Origin: Bradyrhizobium sp. 138
GTDB taxonomy: Bacteria > Pseudomonadota > Alphaproteobacteria > Rhizobiales > Xanthobacteraceae
DNA: 64,000 nt
Assembly: GCF_023074075.1 (NCBI RefSeq)
Contig: NZ_JADPKT010000055.1
Span: forward strand, 1 to 64,000
Reading direction: 5' to 3'
The translations under genes and the position numbers were made by a program. Positions 34,711 through 42,797 of this stretch are shown in pieces (within the stretch, counting starts at the first letter, position 1; every line of letters starts with the position of its first letter). The notes beneath the pieces are model-generated. The model made no database searches. It saw only the letters and a program-made list of their open reading frames with translations, and was not told where the DNA came from.

Positions 34711-35883
34711 TCACACCGCCTGCGGCGTCCGGATCTCGCGCGGCAGGATGAGTGCGGCGGCGATGGCTAGCAGGCAGAGCGCGGCGAAGGCGTGCAGCAT
34801 GGTGACGAAGCCACCCTGCTCGTAGAGCCAGGCGACCAGGCCGACCGAGGCGCCGGCCGCGGTAAAGCCAATGAAATAGCGCACGGCGTAGGCGCGCGAG
34901 CGCCATTCCTCGCTGGTGTATTTGCCGACCATGGCGTCGTTGACCGTGACCTGCCCGAACGCGCCCATGACGATGCCGATCGAGACCAGGATCAGCGGCA
35001 GATTGTTCAGGGTCGCGGCCAGATACAGGAACGGCGCCAGCATGAAGGACAACGGCAGCGCCACCGTCTTCAGCGAATAGCGGTCGAGCAGCCGGCCGAT
35101 CGTGTATTGCGTCATCGCACCGAACACGTAGACGCCGGCGGCGATGACGCCAAGCAGCGCCGGGCTCTTGGTGAGATCCGCCAGCCGCTCCGCGAACAGC
35201 TTTGGCAACGCCACGGTGACGGCGTTGAACGTGGTCGAGATCGCGATCACCACGATCAGCAACGACAGCACCACGCGCCACATGTCCTGTTTTGCCACTC
35301 GCGCCTGCGCCACAGCCTGCTTCGAGCCTTTGCGGTCCTCGTGCACGACCATCATCGCAAAGGCGATGCCGATCAGGATCGTGACCACGCCGGGAACGAT
35401 GAAGGCAAGGCGCCAGCCGAGATATTGGCCGATCACGCCGGTGACCAGCGCCGAGGAGGCGACGCCGAGATTGCCCCACACGCCGTTGATCCCCATCTCG
35501 CGGCCGAGCCTGTCGGCATAGGACACGATCATGGCGGTGCCGACGGGATGGTAGATCGAGGCGAAGATGCCGATCGCCAGCAGCGCGGCACCGAGCTGCG
35601 CCGGGGTCTGCACGAGGCCGACCGCGACCATGGACAGGCCGATGCCGACGAAGAAGATCAGCATCATATGGCGGCGGCTCCAGCGGTCCCCCAGCCAGCC
35701 GGTGAGCAGCGAGCCGGCGCCGAAGGCAACGAAACCCGGTGTCGCGTAAGGTAAAAGTTCCGAATAGGCCATGCCGAGCGCCGGCCCCATGATGATCACG
35801 GCCGCCGCGAAGATCAGCATCGAATAATGGTCGATGAAATGGCCTGCGTTGACGAAACTGATCACCCGGCTGGGGCTGTTCAT
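34711..35883 (-). CDS. MFS transporter
   Basis: A 390-residue major facilitator superfamily permease with twelve predicted membrane helices. The loop between helices 2 and 3 has LTGWLGDRWSRRHMM, the family's GxxxDRxxRR signature. The second half repeats it weakly (TIGRLLDRYSLKT). The N-terminus FVNAGHFIDHYSMLIFAA is typical of a group of short bacterial drug or metabolite exporters. It is divergent from an AraC regulator gene, with only about 53 bases between them. The substrate is unknown; export of a drug or metabolite is the likely role. Confidence 0.88.
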   Translation of the reverse strand: MNSPSRVISFVNAGHFIDHYSMLIFAAAVIIMGPALGMAYSELLPYATPGFVAFGAGSLLTGWLGDRWSRRHMMLIFFVGIGLSMVAVGLVQTPAQLGAALLAIGIFASIYHPVGTAMIVSYADRLGREMGINGVWGNLGVASSALVTGVIGQYLGWRLAFIVPGVVTILIGIAFAMMVVHEDRKGSKQAVAQARVAKQDMWRVVLSLLIVVIAISTTFNAVTVALPKLFAERLADLTKSPALLGVIAAGVYVFGAMTQYTIGRLLDRYSLKTVALPLSFMLAPFLYLAATLNNLPLILVSIGIVMGAFGQVTVNDAMVGKYTSEEWRSRAYAVRYFIGFTAAGASVGLVAWLYEQGGFVTMLHAFAALCLLAIAAALILPREIRTPQAV

Positions 35884-35936
35884 TTCCCGAATCCTCTCCT
35901 GCTTCGAAATGAGTTATATGTCCTCCCCATGACGGG

Positions 35937-36743
35937 ATGCTGCCAATGACTGTCTTGGAAACGCCAATCCTCCGGGAGGTCCGGAGCAACCACCGCTCGC
36001 CCGCCGGCGTGCACCTGGTCGCGCGCGACTATCCCAAGGGTTTGCGAATCGATCCGCATTTGCACCGCGAGGCGCAGCTGATCTATGCCGCGAAGGGCAC
36101 GATGCAGGTGACGACGCCGGGAGGACGCTGGCTGGTGCCGCCGGACCGGGCCGTGTGGGTCCCGGCCGGGCTCGAGCACGCCATCGACTTGCTCGCCGAC
36201 ATCGAGATGCGGACGCTGTATTTCGACGTGGCTTGGCTGAAACGCGAGCAACGCCATGAGGGACTGACCAAGGAATTCGTGGTGCGGGTCTCGCCGCTGC
36301 TCAATCAGGCGATCCTCGCGCTGTTCGACGCGCGCAATACGGAGGAACGCACCGAGCTCTTGGTTCGGCTCGTCATGCTCGAATTGCACCAGACCGAGGA
36401 TTCCGCGACCTTCGTGCCGTTGCCGCGCGAGCCGCGCTGCCGGCGCGCCGCGATGATCGTGCTCGACGACCCCACCGGGCTGCACGACATCGACACGCTG
36501 GCGCGCGAGGTCGGAACCTCCGCGCGCACGCTGTCACGGCTGTTCTCCACGGAGACGCAGCTGAGCTTCAAGAGCTGGTGCCAGCGCGCCCGCATTGCCG
36601 CTGCGATCCAGCGGCTGTCGACGGATGCCAGCGTCTCGGTGAAGCAGCTCGCAACCCAGCTCGGCTATGCCAGCGTGCCGGCGTTCTCGGCGGCGTTCCG
36701 GCAGGTGACCGGGCGGACGCCGACGGAGTTTGTGGGGAAGTAG
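35937..36743 (+). CDS. AraC-family regulator with N-terminal cupin
   Basis: A 268-residue regulator. The N-terminal cupin domain holds IDPHLHREAQLIYAAKGTMQ and a later strand with WVPAGLEHAIDLL. The C-terminal AraC domain has helix-turn-helix units near LHDIDTLAREVGTSARTLSR and VSVKQLATQLGYASVPAFSA, ending with VTGRTPTEF. The architecture and the divergent MFS partner match NimR/NimT-type pairs, in which the regulator represses the exporter gene. Two ATGs (35937 and 35946) are possible starts. The ligand is unknown. Confidence 0.9.
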   Translation: MLPMTVLETPILREVRSNHRSPAGVHLVARDYPKGLRIDPHLHREAQLIYAAKGTMQVTTPGGRWLVPPDRAVWVPAGLEHAIDLLADIEMRTLYFDVAWLKREQRHEGLTKEFVVRVSPLLNQAILALFDARNTEERTELLVRLVMLELHQTEDSATFVPLPREPRCRRAAMIVLDDPTGLHDIDTLAREVGTSARTLSRLFSTETQLSFKSWCQRARIAAAIQRLSTDASVSVKQLATQLGYASVPAFSAAFRQVTGRTPTEFVGK

Positions 36744-36766
36744 GCTGCCAGCACACCACGAGAACT

Positions 36767-36859
36767 CGTAGGGTGGGCAAAGGCGCCCTTGCGCCGTGCC
36801 CACCATCTCTCTCGGCAATAGCGACAGACGTGGGCACGCTTCGCTTTGCCCACCCTACG
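36767..36859. repeat. Long inverted repeat, family A copy 2
   Basis: Arms CGTAGGGTGGGCAAAG and CTTTGCCCACCCTACG bound the element, which also contains an inner GTGCCCA/TGGGCAC dyad. It is a near copy of 525-617, of the same length. It lies in the spacer between the AraC gene stop and malonyl-CoA decarboxylase, in a stretch with no gene. Confidence 0.85.
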
Positions 36860-37021
36860 GCACCGGTGACCGTGACATCGTTCGCATTCAACGGCATGCC
36901 GCCATTCTCCAAACGCACGCCCCAGCTAAAGTTGCCGCATTCGCCTGCTTGATTGTGATCGGCTTCCGCCCAAATCCCGTGTAAGCTTCCCGCAACCCAC
37001 AAACCTGATACGAAAGCCCTG

Positions 37022-38374
37022 ATGGCCAACGCCTTCTTCTCCGACCTGCTCGCCACCATCTCCGAGCGCGGCCGCACGCTGCTTCGTCGGGGAGACTCTG
37101 CTGACACCAGACGGGATGCCGATGGGTTGCTCGAGCTCTGCGACGCGCTGCTGTCGGGCCGGGGCGAAGCCTCCGGCACCGCCATGGCACGTGAGGTGCT
37201 CGACATCTACCGGGAGCTGGATGCGGCGGGCCGCCGCGCCTTCTTCGACGGACTGGTGCGCGATTTCGGCCCCGATCGGGAGCGCTTGTCCAAGGCGATC
37301 GAGACATGGCGCGCCGCGCCGAGCGACGAGGACGCAAGCTCGCTGCACTTCGCTTCGGAGCCGCGGCGGCAGGAGTTGATCCGTCGGCTCAACCGCGCGC
37401 CGGGCGGCACCGGGGATCTCGTCAACATGCGCGCCGACCTGCTCGGCATGATGAACGGACACACCGATCTCGCCGCGCTCGATCGCGACGTCTCGCATCT
37501 TCTCTCTTCGTGGTTCAACAGGGGGTTTCTCGTGCTGCGCAGGATCGACTGGTCGACCCCGGCCAACATCCTCGAAAAGATCATCCGTTACGAGGCCGTG
37601 CACGAGATCAGCGACTGGGACGATCTGCGCCGCCGCATCGATCCGGTCGACCGCCGCTGCTACGCCTTCTTCCATCCCGCGATGGTCGACGAGCCCTTGA
37701 TCTTCGTCGAGGTGGCGCTGACCGAGACCATCCCCGGCGCGATTGCGCCGCTGCTGGCGGTCGACCGCCAGCATCTGTCGATCGAGCGCGCGCGCACCGC
37801 CGTGTTCTATTCGATCTCCAACACCCAGCGCGGCTTAGGGGGCATCTCCTTCGGCAGCTTCCTGATCAAGCAGGTGGTCGAAGAGCTGCGCCGCGAGACG
37901 CCGAAGCTCGACACCTTCGTGACGCTGTCGCCGGTGCCGGGCTTCATGGCCTGGGTGAAGCAGGACAAGGATTTGCCGCTGCCCGACGAGGACCGCGAGA
38001 CGCTGAAGCGCCTCGACGATGCCAAATGGTTCGAGAGCCCCGAGGCGACGGCCCTGCTCCGCAGCGTGCTGGAGCCGCTCGCTGCGCACTATTTCCTCAA
38101 GGCGCGCACGCCGAAGGGCAAGCTGATCGATTCCGTCGCCCGCTTCCATCTCGGCAACGGCGCAAGGCTGGAGCGCATCAACTGGCTCGGCGATCTCTCG
38201 CCGAAGGGGTTGCGGGAATCGGCCGGCGTGATGGTCAATTACCTCTACCGCCTCGACGACATCGAGAAGAACCACGAGGCCTACGCCAATGACGGCGAGG
38301 TCGTGGCGTCCAGCGCGGTGAAGAAGCTGCTGAAGGGCGAAGGGCGACGGTTATTGGATATGCGGTTGTCGTAG
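37022..38374 (+). CDS. Malonyl-CoA decarboxylase
   Basis: A 450-residue enzyme that converts malonyl-CoA to acetyl-CoA and CO2, as in rhizobial malonate use. The N-terminal helical domain (about 1-170) and the C-terminal GNAT-like catalytic domain are both complete. Diagnostic pieces include MRADLLGMMNGHTDLAALD, RRCYAFFHPAMVDEPLIFVE, the TLSPVPGF stretch and NWLGDLSPKGLRESAGVMVN. Length fits the family. The usual matBC partners (malonyl-CoA synthetase and transporter) are absent, so it is unlinked here. A palindromic repeat ends about 160 bases upstream. Confidence 0.93.
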   Translation: MANAFFSDLLATISERGRTLLRRGDSADTRRDADGLLELCDALLSGRGEASGTAMAREVLDIYRELDAAGRRAFFDGLVRDFGPDRERLSKAIETWRAAPSDEDASSLHFASEPRRQELIRRLNRAPGGTGDLVNMRADLLGMMNGHTDLAALDRDVSHLLSSWFNRGFLVLRRIDWSTPANILEKIIRYEAVHEISDWDDLRRRIDPVDRRCYAFFHPAMVDEPLIFVEVALTETIPGAIAPLLAVDRQHLSIERARTAVFYSISNTQRGLGGISFGSFLIKQVVEELRRETPKLDTFVTLSPVPGFMAWVKQDKDLPLPDEDRETLKRLDDAKWFESPEATALLRSVLEPLAAHYFLKARTPKGKLIDSVARFHLGNGARLERINWLGDLSPKGLRESAGVMVNYLYRLDDIEKNHEAYANDGEVVASSAVKKLLKGEGRRLLDMRLS

Positions 38375-38395
38375 AGGGCAGTTGCTGCGCAACGT

Positions 38396-38477
38396 CGTCA
38401 TCGCGAGGAGCCCTTGCGACGAAGCAATCCAGACTCCGCGGAAAGATTCTGGATGCTTCGCTGCGCTCGCAATGACG
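38396..38477. repeat. Family B inverted repeat, copy downstream of tarD
   Basis: The element begins CGTCATCGCGAGGAGCCCTT and ends CTTCGCTGCGCTCGCAATGACG. It contains CGAAGCAATCCAGAC near its left part and TCTGGATGCTTCG near the right, so it is a palindrome with about 30-base imperfect arms. A second copy (39694-39781) lies in the opposite orientation upstream of tarD. Confidence 0.8.
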
Positions 38478-38499
38478 GAATATGTGGCGACAGACCGGC

Positions 38500-39669
38500 C
38501 TACTCCGCCAGCGCCTTCATCTCCTTGTAGAGATCCGACTTGCCCTCGAATCCGATGCCCGGGAGATCCGGCATGGTGATGTGGCCGCCCTCGACGCGCA
38601 CGCCGTCCGGGAAGCCGCCATAGGGCTGGAACAGGTCGGGATAGCTCTCGTTGCCGCCCAGCCCTAAGCCGGCCGCGATGTTGAGCGACATCTGGTGGCC
38701 CCCATGGGGGATGCAGCGGCTGGGGGACCAGCCGTGGGTCTTCAAAACCTCCAGCGTGCGCTGGTATTCGCACAGACCGTAGGACAGCGCGCAGTCGAAC
38801 TGCAACCAATCGCGATCGGGGCGCATGCCGCCGTAGCGGATCAGATTGCGGGCGTCCTGGTGGCTGAAGAGGTTTTCGCCCGTCGCCATCGGGCCTGGAT
38901 AGAATTCGGCGAGCGCGGCCTGCAGCGCGTAGTCGAGGGGATCGCCGGCTTCCTCGTACCAGAACAAGGGATAGTCACGCAGCATTTTTGCGTAGGCGAT
39001 GCCGGTCTCCAGATTGAAGCGGCCATTGGCATCGACCGCGAGCTGCGCGTCCTTGCCGATCTCCTTCAGCACCGCCTCGATGCGGGTGCGATCCTCCTCG
39101 ATATCAGCGCCGCCGATCTTCATCTTCACGACGTTGTAGCCGCGATCGAGATAGCCGCGCATCTCACCACGCAGCATCGAGAGATCCTTGCCGGGATAGT
39201 AATAGCCGCCGGCGGCGTAGACGAAGACGCGCGGATTGGCGGTGACGCCGTGGCGTTCGGCCAGCAGGCGGAACAGCGGCTTGCCCGCGATCTTGGCCAC
39301 CGCATCCCACACCGCCATGTCGATGGTGCCGACCGCGACCGAGCGCTCGCCATGGCCGCCCGGCTTCTCGTTGGTCATCATCGCGGCCCAGACCTTGTCG
39401 GGATCGAGATTGTCGCCGGAAGCGTTCAGCAACGACTTCGGATCGGCTTCCGTGATGCGCGCGGCAAAGCGCTCGCGGATCAGGCCGCCCTGCCCGTAGC
39501 GGCCGTTGGAATTGAAGCCGTAGCCGACGACGCGCCTGCCGTCGCGCACCACATCGGTGACGACGGCGACGAGGCTAGTCGTCATCTTGGTGAAGTCGAT
39601 ATAGGCGTTGCGGATCGGCGAGGAGATCGGTTTTGTGATCTCGCGGACGTCGACGATGCGGACGGACAT
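38500..39669 (-). CDS. tarD: D(-)-tartrate dehydratase
   Basis: A 389-residue enolase-superfamily dehydratase converting D-tartrate to oxaloacetate. From memory it is near identical along its whole length to Bradyrhizobium japonicum TarD, the biochemically and structurally characterised enzyme. The catalytic set is intact: Lys182 and Lys184 in VVKMKIGG, metal ligands Asp213 (AVDANGRF), Glu239 (FWYEE) and Glu265 (ATGEN), and general-acid His322 (CIPHGGHQ). The start at 39669 (MSVRIVDVRE) matches the known N-terminus. Inverted copies of a palindromic repeat lie on both sides of the gene. No transporter or regulator is adjacent. Confidence 0.95.
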   Translation of the reverse strand: MSVRIVDVREITKPISSPIRNAYIDFTKMTTSLVAVVTDVVRDGRRVVGYGFNSNGRYGQGGLIRERFAARITEADPKSLLNASGDNLDPDKVWAAMMTNEKPGGHGERSVAVGTIDMAVWDAVAKIAGKPLFRLLAERHGVTANPRVFVYAAGGYYYPGKDLSMLRGEMRGYLDRGYNVVKMKIGGADIEEDRTRIEAVLKEIGKDAQLAVDANGRFNLETGIAYAKMLRDYPLFWYEEAGDPLDYALQAALAEFYPGPMATGENLFSHQDARNLIRYGGMRPDRDWLQFDCALSYGLCEYQRTLEVLKTHGWSPSRCIPHGGHQMSLNIAAGLGLGGNESYPDLFQPYGGFPDGVRVEGGHITMPDLPGIGFEGKSDLYKEMKALAE

Positions 39670-39693
39670 GGCTAGGCCTCTGATGGTTATGCT

Positions 39694-39781
39694 CGTCATT
39701 GCGAGCGAAGCGAAGAAATCCAGGAATGCATCCGCGGAGACAGTCTGGATTGCTTCGTCGCAAGGGCTCCTCGCAATGACG
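39694..39781. repeat. Family B inverted repeat, copy upstream of tarD
   Basis: The element begins CGTCATTGCGAGCGAAGCGA and ends CAAGGGCTCCTCGCAATGACG. The inner bases include TCTGGATTGCTTCGTCGC. It is the same family as 38396-38477, in inverted orientation, and shares its ends with the partial copy at 3361-3393. It separates tarD from the DUF3297 gene. Confidence 0.8.
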
Positions 39782-39806
39782 TGGAGAGAGCGTACGCGAG
39801 CCGCGT

Positions 39807-40049
39807 CTACTTCTTATCCCTGAAATACGGTTCGACCGGGCCGTGCACCTTGATGGTCAGCGGATTGCCGTGGCGGTCCTTGGCGTTCCCGGCGGTGACG
39901 CGGACCCAGCCTTCGCTGATGCAGTATTCCTCGACATTGGTTTTCTCGACGCCCTTGAAGCGGATGCCGACGTCGCGCGACAGGATGTCCGCGTTGTAAT
40001 AGGGGCTGTTCGGATCGACCGACAGGCGGTCGGGAAATTCGTCGCTCAT
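39807..40049 (-). CDS. DUF3297 family protein
   Basis: An 80-residue cytoplasmic protein from the ATG at 40049, which gives the usual family start MSDEFPDRLSVDP; the frame opens five codons earlier. The conserved segments PYYNADILSRDVGIRFKG and EGWVRVTAGNAKDRHGNP identify the family, whose function is unknown. It ends far enough from tarD to fit an intervening palindromic repeat. It lies 11 bases downstream of the glutathione peroxidase gene, so these two are probably co-transcribed. Confidence 0.85.
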   Translation of the reverse strand: MSDEFPDRLSVDPNSPYYNADILSRDVGIRFKGVEKTNVEEYCISEGWVRVTAGNAKDRHGNPLTIKVHGPVEPYFRDKK

Positions 40050-40060
40050 GATTGTCTCGC

Positions 40061-40537
40061 TCACAACAGTGTTTCGATTTGATTGCGCAATCCTTCGGGC
40101 CGCGCAGTCGGCGCGTAGCGCGCGACCACGCGGCCCTCACGGTCCACCAGGAATTTGGTGAAATTCCATTTGATGGAGGCGCCCAGGAGTCCGGATTGCT
40201 GGCGTTTCAGGTACTCATACAGAGGATGCGCATTGGCGCCGTTGACGTCGATCTTCTCGAACAGGGGGAAGGTGACGTCGTAGTTGGCCGAGCAGAACTC
40301 CCGGATCTCGCTCGCCTGCCCCGGCTCCTGCGCGCCGAACTGGTTGCAGGGAAAGCCGAGCACCGAGAAGCCGCGCGGCGACAGATCGCGATAGAGATCC
40401 TCAAGGCCGCGATATTGCGGCGTGAAGCCGCATTTGCTCGCGGTGTTGACGATCAGCAGCACCTGCCCTTCGAAACGTTTCAGAGCGACCTCCTCGCCGG
40501 CAAGCGAGTTGGCCTTGAAGTCGTAGATCACGGACAT
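40061..40537 (-). CDS. gpx: Glutathione peroxidase (cysteine type)
   Basis: A 158-residue thioredoxin-fold peroxidase reducing hydrogen peroxide or lipid peroxides. The catalytic tetrad is recognisable: Cys36 in NTASKCGFTPQY (Cys, not selenocysteine), Gln70 in FGAQEPG, and Trp124 with Asn125 in KWNFTKFL. Bacterial cysteine enzymes of this type usually draw electrons from thioredoxin. The second Cys for the intramolecular disulfide may be Cys64 in GFPCNQFG or Cys82. The start at 40537 gives the usual short N-terminus. The amidase gene ends two bases upstream, so the two are probably in one operon. Confidence 0.93.
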   Translation of the reverse strand: MSVIYDFKANSLAGEEVALKRFEGQVLLIVNTASKCGFTPQYRGLEDLYRDLSPRGFSVLGFPCNQFGAQEPGQASEIREFCSANYDVTFPLFEKIDVNGANAHPLYEYLKRQQSGLLGASIKWNFTKFLVDREGRVVARYAPTARPEGLRNQIETLL

Positions 40538-40539
40538 CG

Positions 40540-41940
40540 CTAACCCACGGGATCGATTGGCGACGGCGGCACGCCGCCGGCCTCGATCGCTTCGCCGGCG
40601 AGGAGACAGAGATCCTCGCGATAGCGGCCGGAGACGACGTGCACGCCGACCGGGGCCTTGCCGACCAGACCGGTGGACACCACGAGGCCGGGCAAACCCA
40701 TGAAGGGAATCGCGATCTGCGGAAGCTGCGCTTCCCAGACCCGCTTGAAGGAGTCGTCGTCCTTGCGGTCGAGATGATCGGGAAACGGCAGTTCGCCGGA
40801 GACCGGCGTCAGCAGCACGGCATATTTTTCGAAGAACTCCATCCACTCGCGCGTCAACGTGGCGCGTCGGGTCAGCGCCTTCGCGTAGTTCGCCTGGTCC
40901 ATGGGCGTGACCCTGGCGCGGTTGCCGCGCAGGCACGCCAGCGCGCCGGGATCGCCCTCGCGCTCGGCCATCTCCAGCTGCGCCTCATAGCCGTCGCCAA
41001 GCCAGAGCTTGATCTGCCACTCCACCGCTTCGCGCATCGGCGGCGTGTCTTCGATGATATCGACGGTCCAACCGGCCCGCTCCAGCCGCTTGCCGGCATC
41101 GCTCACCGCCGCTTTCACGTCCGGCGTGGTGGCAAGGCCGCCCGGATTGAGGCAGAGCGCGGCGCGCTTGTCCCGCGCGGGGCCTTGCAGCGGCACCGGC
41201 ACGAACCAGGGGTCTCGGATGTCGCGGGCCGACATCGCTTCGAGCGAGATCCTGATGTCGTTGACCGTGCGCGCCAGCGGGCCCGACACCGCCATGATCT
41301 GCGGTCCGATCGGGCGCTCCGGCAGCGCGGGGTTGAAGGCGGGAATGCGGCCGAGGGTCGGACGCAGGCCGTGCACGCCGCAGGCATAGGCGGGATAGCG
41401 GATCGAGCCGGCGATGTCGGTGCCGTGGGCGATGTGGCCGATGCCAGCCGCGACTGCCGAGCCGGCGCCGCCAGAGGAACCACCCGGCGTCAGTGAGGCG
41501 TCGCGCGGGTTCTTGGTGTCGCCATGGATCAGATTGGTGGTGAACCAGCGATAGGAGAAGGCCGGACAATTGGTGCGGCCGAGCAGAATTGCGCCGGCTT
41601 TGCGGAAATTGGCGACGACCGGATTGTCCTCGCGCGCGATGACGTCGCGCTGGAGCTTCAGGCCATTGGTGGTGGCAAAGCCCTCCTGGTCGACATTGGC
41701 CTTGATGGTGACGGGCACGCCGGCGAGGACCCCGGGATCCTCGCCTCGCGCGATGGCGGCATCGACGGCATCGGCCTGCCTGAGGACATCCTCCGGGCGG
41801 TGGTCGATCACCGCGTTGAGCTGGGGATTGACGGCATCGAGCCGGGCGAGACCGGCCTTGGCGGCCTCCCGGGCGGAGACCTTTCTGGACTTGACGAGGG
41901 TGGCGAGGTCGGCGGCCGACAGGCGCCAGAGATCTTGCAT
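40540..41940 (-). CDS. Amidase signature family hydrolase
   Basis: A 466-residue amidase that hydrolyses an amide with a Ser-cisSer-Lys triad: Lys80 (PVTIKANVD), Ser155 (TPGGSSGGAGSAVAAG) and Ser179 (GTDIAGSIRYPA). The spacing between these residues (75 and 24) equals that in fatty acid amide hydrolase. GGAG precedes the ATG at 41940; the longer frame upstream runs through a hairpin repeat and is not coding. Members include aryl amidases and Glu-tRNA amidotransferase-like enzymes. No GatB/C partner is nearby, so a small amide is the substrate. Confidence 0.9.
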   Translation of the reverse strand: MQDLWRLSAADLATLVKSRKVSAREAAKAGLARLDAVNPQLNAVIDHRPEDVLRQADAVDAAIARGEDPGVLAGVPVTIKANVDQEGFATTNGLKLQRDVIAREDNPVVANFRKAGAILLGRTNCPAFSYRWFTTNLIHGDTKNPRDASLTPGGSSGGAGSAVAAGIGHIAHGTDIAGSIRYPAYACGVHGLRPTLGRIPAFNPALPERPIGPQIMAVSGPLARTVNDIRISLEAMSARDIRDPWFVPVPLQGPARDKRAALCLNPGGLATTPDVKAAVSDAGKRLERAGWTVDIIEDTPPMREAVEWQIKLWLGDGYEAQLEMAEREGDPGALACLRGNRARVTPMDQANYAKALTRRATLTREWMEFFEKYAVLLTPVSGELPFPDHLDRKDDDSFKRVWEAQLPQIAIPFMGLPGLVVSTGLVGKAPVGVHVVSGRYREDLCLLAGEAIEAGGVPPSPIDPVG

Positions 41941-42025
41941 GGCTTGCTCCGTGTAACCGGCGTCTTTTAGCGCCGGGAAGGCGGCAAAGCCATGCGGATT
42001 TCGCAGGGGCGAAGGGGGTCGTTCA

Positions 42026-42044
42026 CCTCTCCCGTAGGGAGAGG
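42026..42044. repeat. Short palindromic element
   Basis: A perfect 8-bp stem (CCTCTCCC/GGGAGAGG) with a 3-base loop lies in the 134-base spacer between the amidase start and the DUF6894 gene stop. It is like the second hairpin at 1054-1079 and looks like a short copy of that type. It could act as a weak transcription stop for the leftward DUF6894 gene. Confidence 0.5.
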
Positions 42045-42074
42045 CGGGCACCGGGCGCGGGGTTTGGCTTGCCC

Positions 42075-42335
42075 CTAATGCCTCGTCGCCGACGGGACGG
42101 GAATATCCAGCAGCGCCTCGGTGAAGGGAAACTCCAGCACGATCTCGCCTTCGACGTCGGTGACCTCGATCACGGCGTCCAGCAGGGCCCGCTGGGTGCC
42201 CTCGGACTTCACCACCTCGAGGATCATCTGGCGGGCGACCTCCCAGGCGCGGTCGGGGTTGCGCAGGTCCTCGCCTTCGGGATCCACGATCAGTTCGTCG
42301 CCGATACGGGTGTTGAAGAAATATTTGGGCATCAC
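42075..42335 (-). CDS. DUF6894 family small protein
   Basis: An 86-residue protein. The N-terminus PKYFFNTRIGDELIVDPEGE and the segment RAWEVARQMILEVV are characteristic of the DUF6894 proteins, which are numerous in Bradyrhizobium and of unknown function. Two ATGs are adjacent; either may be used. It is divergent from the pqq operon, with about 250 bases between. It is acidic, without signal peptide or membrane segment. Confidence 0.78.
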   Translation of the reverse strand: MMPKYFFNTRIGDELIVDPEGEDLRNPDRAWEVARQMILEVVKSEGTQRALLDAVIEVTDVEGEIVLEFPFTEALLDIPVPSATRH

Positions 42336-42583
42336 GAAGGATCCAGTTTGGGTCGCCTGTACCGAATTGAAAGCTGCACCGCACTCACAACTGCTTTATC
42401 AGGACAGGGTTCGCGACCGAATGCGCCGGACGCAAGGCAGCGCACCAAAAGTGACGTTCCAAAAGGTATTTTTCGCGGCGCAACATGGTCTTTCTCGGGA
42501 AAATTTCACTGGCGAAGTTTTCGGCGCGCACTAACTTAGCGGCTGGGCGAACACGTCCGAATTCGCGAAAATGGAGTGCCAAA

Positions 42584-42664
42584 ATGGCTTGGAAAGCCCC
42601 GAAGATCGTCGAAGTGCCCTGCGGCATGGAGATCAACATGTATGTGAGCGCCACCCGCAAGTAA
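42584..42664 (+). CDS. pqqA: PQQ precursor peptide PqqA
   Basis: A 26-residue peptide (27 codons with stop), too short for usual gene finders. It is the ribosomal precursor of pyrroloquinoline quinone. Glu16 and Tyr20, in the sequence CGMEINMY, are the two residues joined by PqqE to form the cofactor skeleton, with the conserved ExxxY spacing. The start MAWKAPKIVEVPCGMEINMY is typical, and GGAG lies ten bases before the ATG. The rest of the pathway follows 133 bases later. The 248-base spacer before it should carry the operon promoter, which I could not place with confidence. Confidence 0.96.
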   Translation: MAWKAPKIVEVPCGMEINMYVSATRK

Positions 42665-42689
42665 GCGGTTGGTACGTTTGCGTTCTGCG

Positions 42690-42771
42690 CAGGTGGATCT
42701 TTCGGCGCACGTTCTTTCGGTCACGATCGGTTTCCGGAAGACAAGAACTGTGTCGACCTGAGATCCACCTG
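42690..42771 (+). promoter_or_regulatory. Inverted repeat between pqqA and pqqB (possible attenuator)
   Basis: CAGGTGGATCT (42690-42700) and its exact complement AGATCCACCTG (42761-42771) lie in the 133-base spacer after pqqA. In the transcript they can pair to an 11-bp stem enclosing a 60-base loop. The stem lies between the pqqA stop and the pqqB ribosome-binding site (CTCCAGGAGA), so it could limit read-through or protect the upstream mRNA, making PqqA more abundant than the enzymes. Confidence 0.55.
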
Positions 42772-42797
42772 GCGACGTTGCCTCCAGGAGACGGATC

